Assembly (NCBI RefSeq): GCF_965279055.1
Contig: NZ_OZ257125.1
Coordinates: forward strand, 3,782,001 to 3,846,000
From: Hydrocarboniphaga sp965279055
Lineage (GTDB): Bacteria > Pseudomonadota > Gammaproteobacteria > Nevskiales > Nevskiaceae
Direction: 5' to 3'
Length of the DNA stretch: 64,000 nucleotides
Each line of letters starts with the position of its first letter. Position 1 is the stretch's first letter. Both the position numbers and the translations under genes were made by a program. This document shows positions 62,149-64,000 of the stretch, one piece after another. Under the pieces are notes generated by a model, which searched no databases, had not been told where the DNA came from, and saw nothing but the letters and a program-made list of their open reading frames with translations.

Positions 62149-63081
62149 CTATTTCAGGTCGTAATGGAACTCCGCCTTGAAGCGCTCGCGGAAGCCGTCC
62201 ATCGTGAACTTGTGGTTCTGCGGGCCGAGGCGCTCGATCTTGATCGCGCCCATCAGCGAGGCCACGCGGCCGGTGGTTTCCCAGTCCAGGCCATGGCTCA
62301 GGCCGTACAGCAGGCCGCCGCGATAGGCGTCGCCACAGCCGGTCGGGTCGGCCAGCGATTCGGCCTTTGCGCAGGGGATCTCGTAGAGCTTGCCCTTGGT
62401 GTAGATCTCCGAGCCCTTGCCGCCGCGCGTGACGATCAGCGCTTCGACGCGCTCGCCGATCTGCTTCAGCGTCAGGCCGGTCTTGGTGATGATCATCTCG
62501 GCTTCGTAGTCGTTGACCGCGACATAGCTGGCCTGGTCGATGAAGGCCTTCAACTCGTCGCCGCCGAACATCGGCAAGCCCTGGCCCGGATCGAAGATGA
62601 AGGGAATGCCAGCCTCGGCGAACTGCCTGGCATGCAGCAGCATGCCGTCGCGGCCGTCGGGCGACACCGTACCCAGCTTGATGCCCTTGGCCGGCACGTC
62701 CTGCTGGTGCGAGAAGCTCATTGCGCCCGGATGGAAGGCGGTGATCTGGTTGTCGTCGAGATCGTTGGTGATGTAGGCCTGTGCGGTGTAGGCGTCGTCG
62801 ATGCGCTTGAGCATGGACGGGTTCACGCCGGTCTTTTCCATCCAGGCCGCGTACATGTCGAAGTCCTTGCCGACCGTCGCCATCGGCAGCGCGTCGCCGC
62901 CGAGCAGGTGCAGGTTGTAGGCGATGTTGCCGGCGCAGCCGCCGTACTCGCGGCGCAACTGCGGCACCAGGAAGGACACATTCAGGATGTGCACCTTGTC
63001 CGGCAGGATTTCGTTCTTGAAGTAGCCGGGGAACACCATGATGGTGTCGTAGGCCATGGAACCGCAGATCAAAACGCTCAC
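62149..63081 (-). CDS. PfkB-family carbohydrate/nucleoside kinase (adenosine-kinase-like)
   Basis: 310-residue sugar kinase. GTG 63081 is chosen since GGAG lies five bases upstream and the product starts at the conserved SVLICGSMAYDTIMVFPG. The family motifs are GGCAGNIAYNLHLLGGDAL (PfkB signature 1 region) and the ATP-site LADPTGCGDAYRGGLLYG with the catalytic Asp. The specificity is not readable; adenosine kinase is typical of this subtype. It is the last minus-strand gene before a 490-base spacer. Confidence 0.88.
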   Translation of the reverse strand: MSVLICGSMAYDTIMVFPGYFKNEILPDKVHILNVSFLVPQLRREYGGCAGNIAYNLHLLGGDALPMATVGKDFDMYAAWMEKTGVNPSMLKRIDDAYTAQAYITNDLDDNQITAFHPGAMSFSHQQDVPAKGIKLGTVSPDGRDGMLLHARQFAEAGIPFIFDPGQGLPMFGGDELKAFIDQASYVAVNDYEAEMIITKTGLTLKQIGERVEALIVTRGGKGSEIYTKGKLYEIPCAKAESLADPTGCGDAYRGGLLYGLSHGLDWETTGRVASLMGAIKIERLGPQNHKFTMDGFRERFKAEFHYDLK

Positions 63082-63571
63082 ACGAACTCCTAAGAAGTTT
63101 TTAATAAGGACCGAAACCGCCCTGGCTGCGAGCATACTTGGGGCGTTGCCACTCCGCATTCCGACCTGCTGAGGCCCGGGCTGTCACGATGCCGCAATAC
63201 CGCGGAACCGGCATTCGGATTGCGATTGCCGATTCACTGCAATTGACAGATTGCCGCACCCCGATATGCTCTTTGGGAGTGGGGACCAGCGTCTGAGTCG
63301 GGGGATTCAGATGCCGGATCAATCGGGAGCGCTGTGAGCGTCGACGGTCGATCTGGCCCGAATGGGTCGATCCAATCTCAATACACTCCGCTACAGGATC
63401 GGTGCCGATTGGGTCACTGACGAGTCCCCTTGTATCGGCGCCACTGGGGTGGTCGTGCTAAACGCGGTCGCCACAGACGGCTTCAGGCAGGCATCAGACG
63501 GATATCCGGCAAAAAAAGCGAACCCGGCCTGAGCTGCGCGCTCGCTTCCCACCATCTCAAGGACTCGACCA
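63082..63571. other. Spacer of about 490 bases, no gene
   Basis: Divergent region between the kinase and the CsgG-like lipoprotein. I see no open frame with coding character, no RNA gene and no member of the repeat families. It presumably holds the promoters of both flanks. Base composition is less GC-rich than neighbours. Confidence 0.4.
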
Positions 63572-64000
63572 ATGAACAAATTGATTTTCAGTGTCTCGAT
63601 TGCGGCGGCCAGCATGCTCGCGGCATGCGCGACCGAAAGCTCCCGGACGCTCGAAGTCCCGAAAGTGACTTCAGCCGGGTCGGTCTACCAGGGTCAGCGC
63701 AGCCCGATCGCCGTCGGCAAGTTCGACAACCGCTCCAGCTATTTGAGGGGAATCTTCTCTGACGGAGCTGATCAGCTCGGGGGACAAGCCAAGACCATCC
63801 TGATCTCCCATTTGCAGCAGACCGGCCGATTCAGGGTGCTGGACCGCGACAACATGTCCGAGATCGGTCAGGAGGCAAAGCTTTCGGGTAACGCGCAAAA
63901 ACTGAAGGGCGCTGACTACGTGGTGACGGGCGACGTCACCGAGTTCGGTCGCAAAGAGGTCGGCGACCACCAACTGTTCGGCATCCTGGGTAACGGCAAG
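63572..64000 (+). CDS. CsgG/HfaB-family lipoprotein (3' end outside window)
   Basis: Only the first 143 residues are inside the window. ATG 63572 (AAGGA upstream) gives a signal peptide MNKLIFSVSIAAASMLAAC with lipobox Cys19. The mature part shows the CsgG fold start: SPIAVGKFDNRSSYLRGIFS, LISHLQQTGRFRVLDRDNMS and LKGADYVVTGDVTEF. CsgG-type proteins form outer-membrane secretion channels; smaller relatives are periplasmic or regulatory lipoproteins. Which applies cannot be said without the C-terminus. Confidence 0.85.
   Translation, partial: MNKLIFSVSIAAASMLAACATESSRTLEVPKVTSAGSVYQGQRSPIAVGKFDNRSSYLRGIFSDGADQLGGQAKTILISHLQQTGRFRVLDRDNMSEIGQEAKLSGNAQKLKGADYVVTGDVTEFGRKEVGDHQLFGILGNGK

Noticed and set aside
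63082..63571. tRNA or small RNA in the long gap before the CsgG-like gene
   Set aside because: No cloverleaf arms, no CCA-adjacent acceptor and no strong terminator were seen.

Overview
The window is a GC-rich (roughly 65%) chromosomal segment from a gammaproteobacterium. The housekeeping gene orders nrdR-ribD-ribE-ribB-ribH-nusB-thiL-pgpA and rlmN-pilW-rodZ-ispG-hisS-yfgM-bamB-der, read along the minus strand, are gammaproteobacterial. The many GTAG-type REP palindromes and the ETF/ETF-QO block recall Xanthomonadales/Nevskiales-like genomes. The family-level placement is inference.

Layout. (1) 1-10.1 kb: assorted genes, namely a Tat-exported alpha/beta hydrolase (cut by the window edge), a GAF/PAS/GGDEF protein, a large secreted TonB-C/repeat protein, a glycine-zipper lipoprotein, an NTF2-like protein and glucokinase. 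(2) 10.2-35.3 kb: a contiguous nitrogen-scavenging island. On the minus strand lies a complete urease operon ureDABCEFG-ureJ, followed by a histidine kinase whose sensor is an entire NCS1-type permease and its LuxR-type response regulator. Divergently on the plus strand are a porin and the urea ABC transporter urtABCDE. Next come a GntR/FCD regulator (minus) divergent from allophanate hydrolase atzF, a first isochorismatase-fold amidohydrolase, an NCS2-type permease, a second amidohydrolase that looks like biuret hydrolase (biuH), and a cupin. (3) 35.6-64 kb: mostly minus-strand core genes: NlpC/P60 hydrolase, etfB-etfA, ETF-QO, pgpA-thiL-nusB, riboflavin genes, nrdR, glyA, nadA, der-bamB-yfgM-hisS, ispG, rodZ, pilW, rlmN, ndk, lgt, rlmI, a vapBC pair and a PfkB kinase. 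The start of a CsgG-like lipoprotein is on the plus strand at the right edge.

How the nitrogen island should work: the porin and Urt take up urea, which urease splits to ammonia and CO2 with UreJ supplying nickel. The NCS2 permease probably imports biuret or triuret. One amidohydrolase (biuH) gives allophanate, which AtzF degrades; the second paralogue is a good candidate for triuret hydrolysis or a related ureide. The permease-kinase and its partner regulator are positioned to sense a ureide or nucleobase-like signal. I regard the whole island (condensed urea / biuret, possibly triuret, use with a transporter-fused kinase) as the most interesting system here.

A second theme is repeat invasion. 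At least four families of palindromic repeats occupy most intergenic gaps. One copy lies inside ribD and is translated in frame. Another sits at the urtB/urtC junction and is translated as a leader peptide coupled to urtC. A third, composite island separates ureC from ureE. ribH carries an apparent one-base frameshift in a G run, and the ribB product has a degenerate GTP cyclohydrolase II half. No tRNA, rRNA, CRISPR array or complete insertion sequence was seen.
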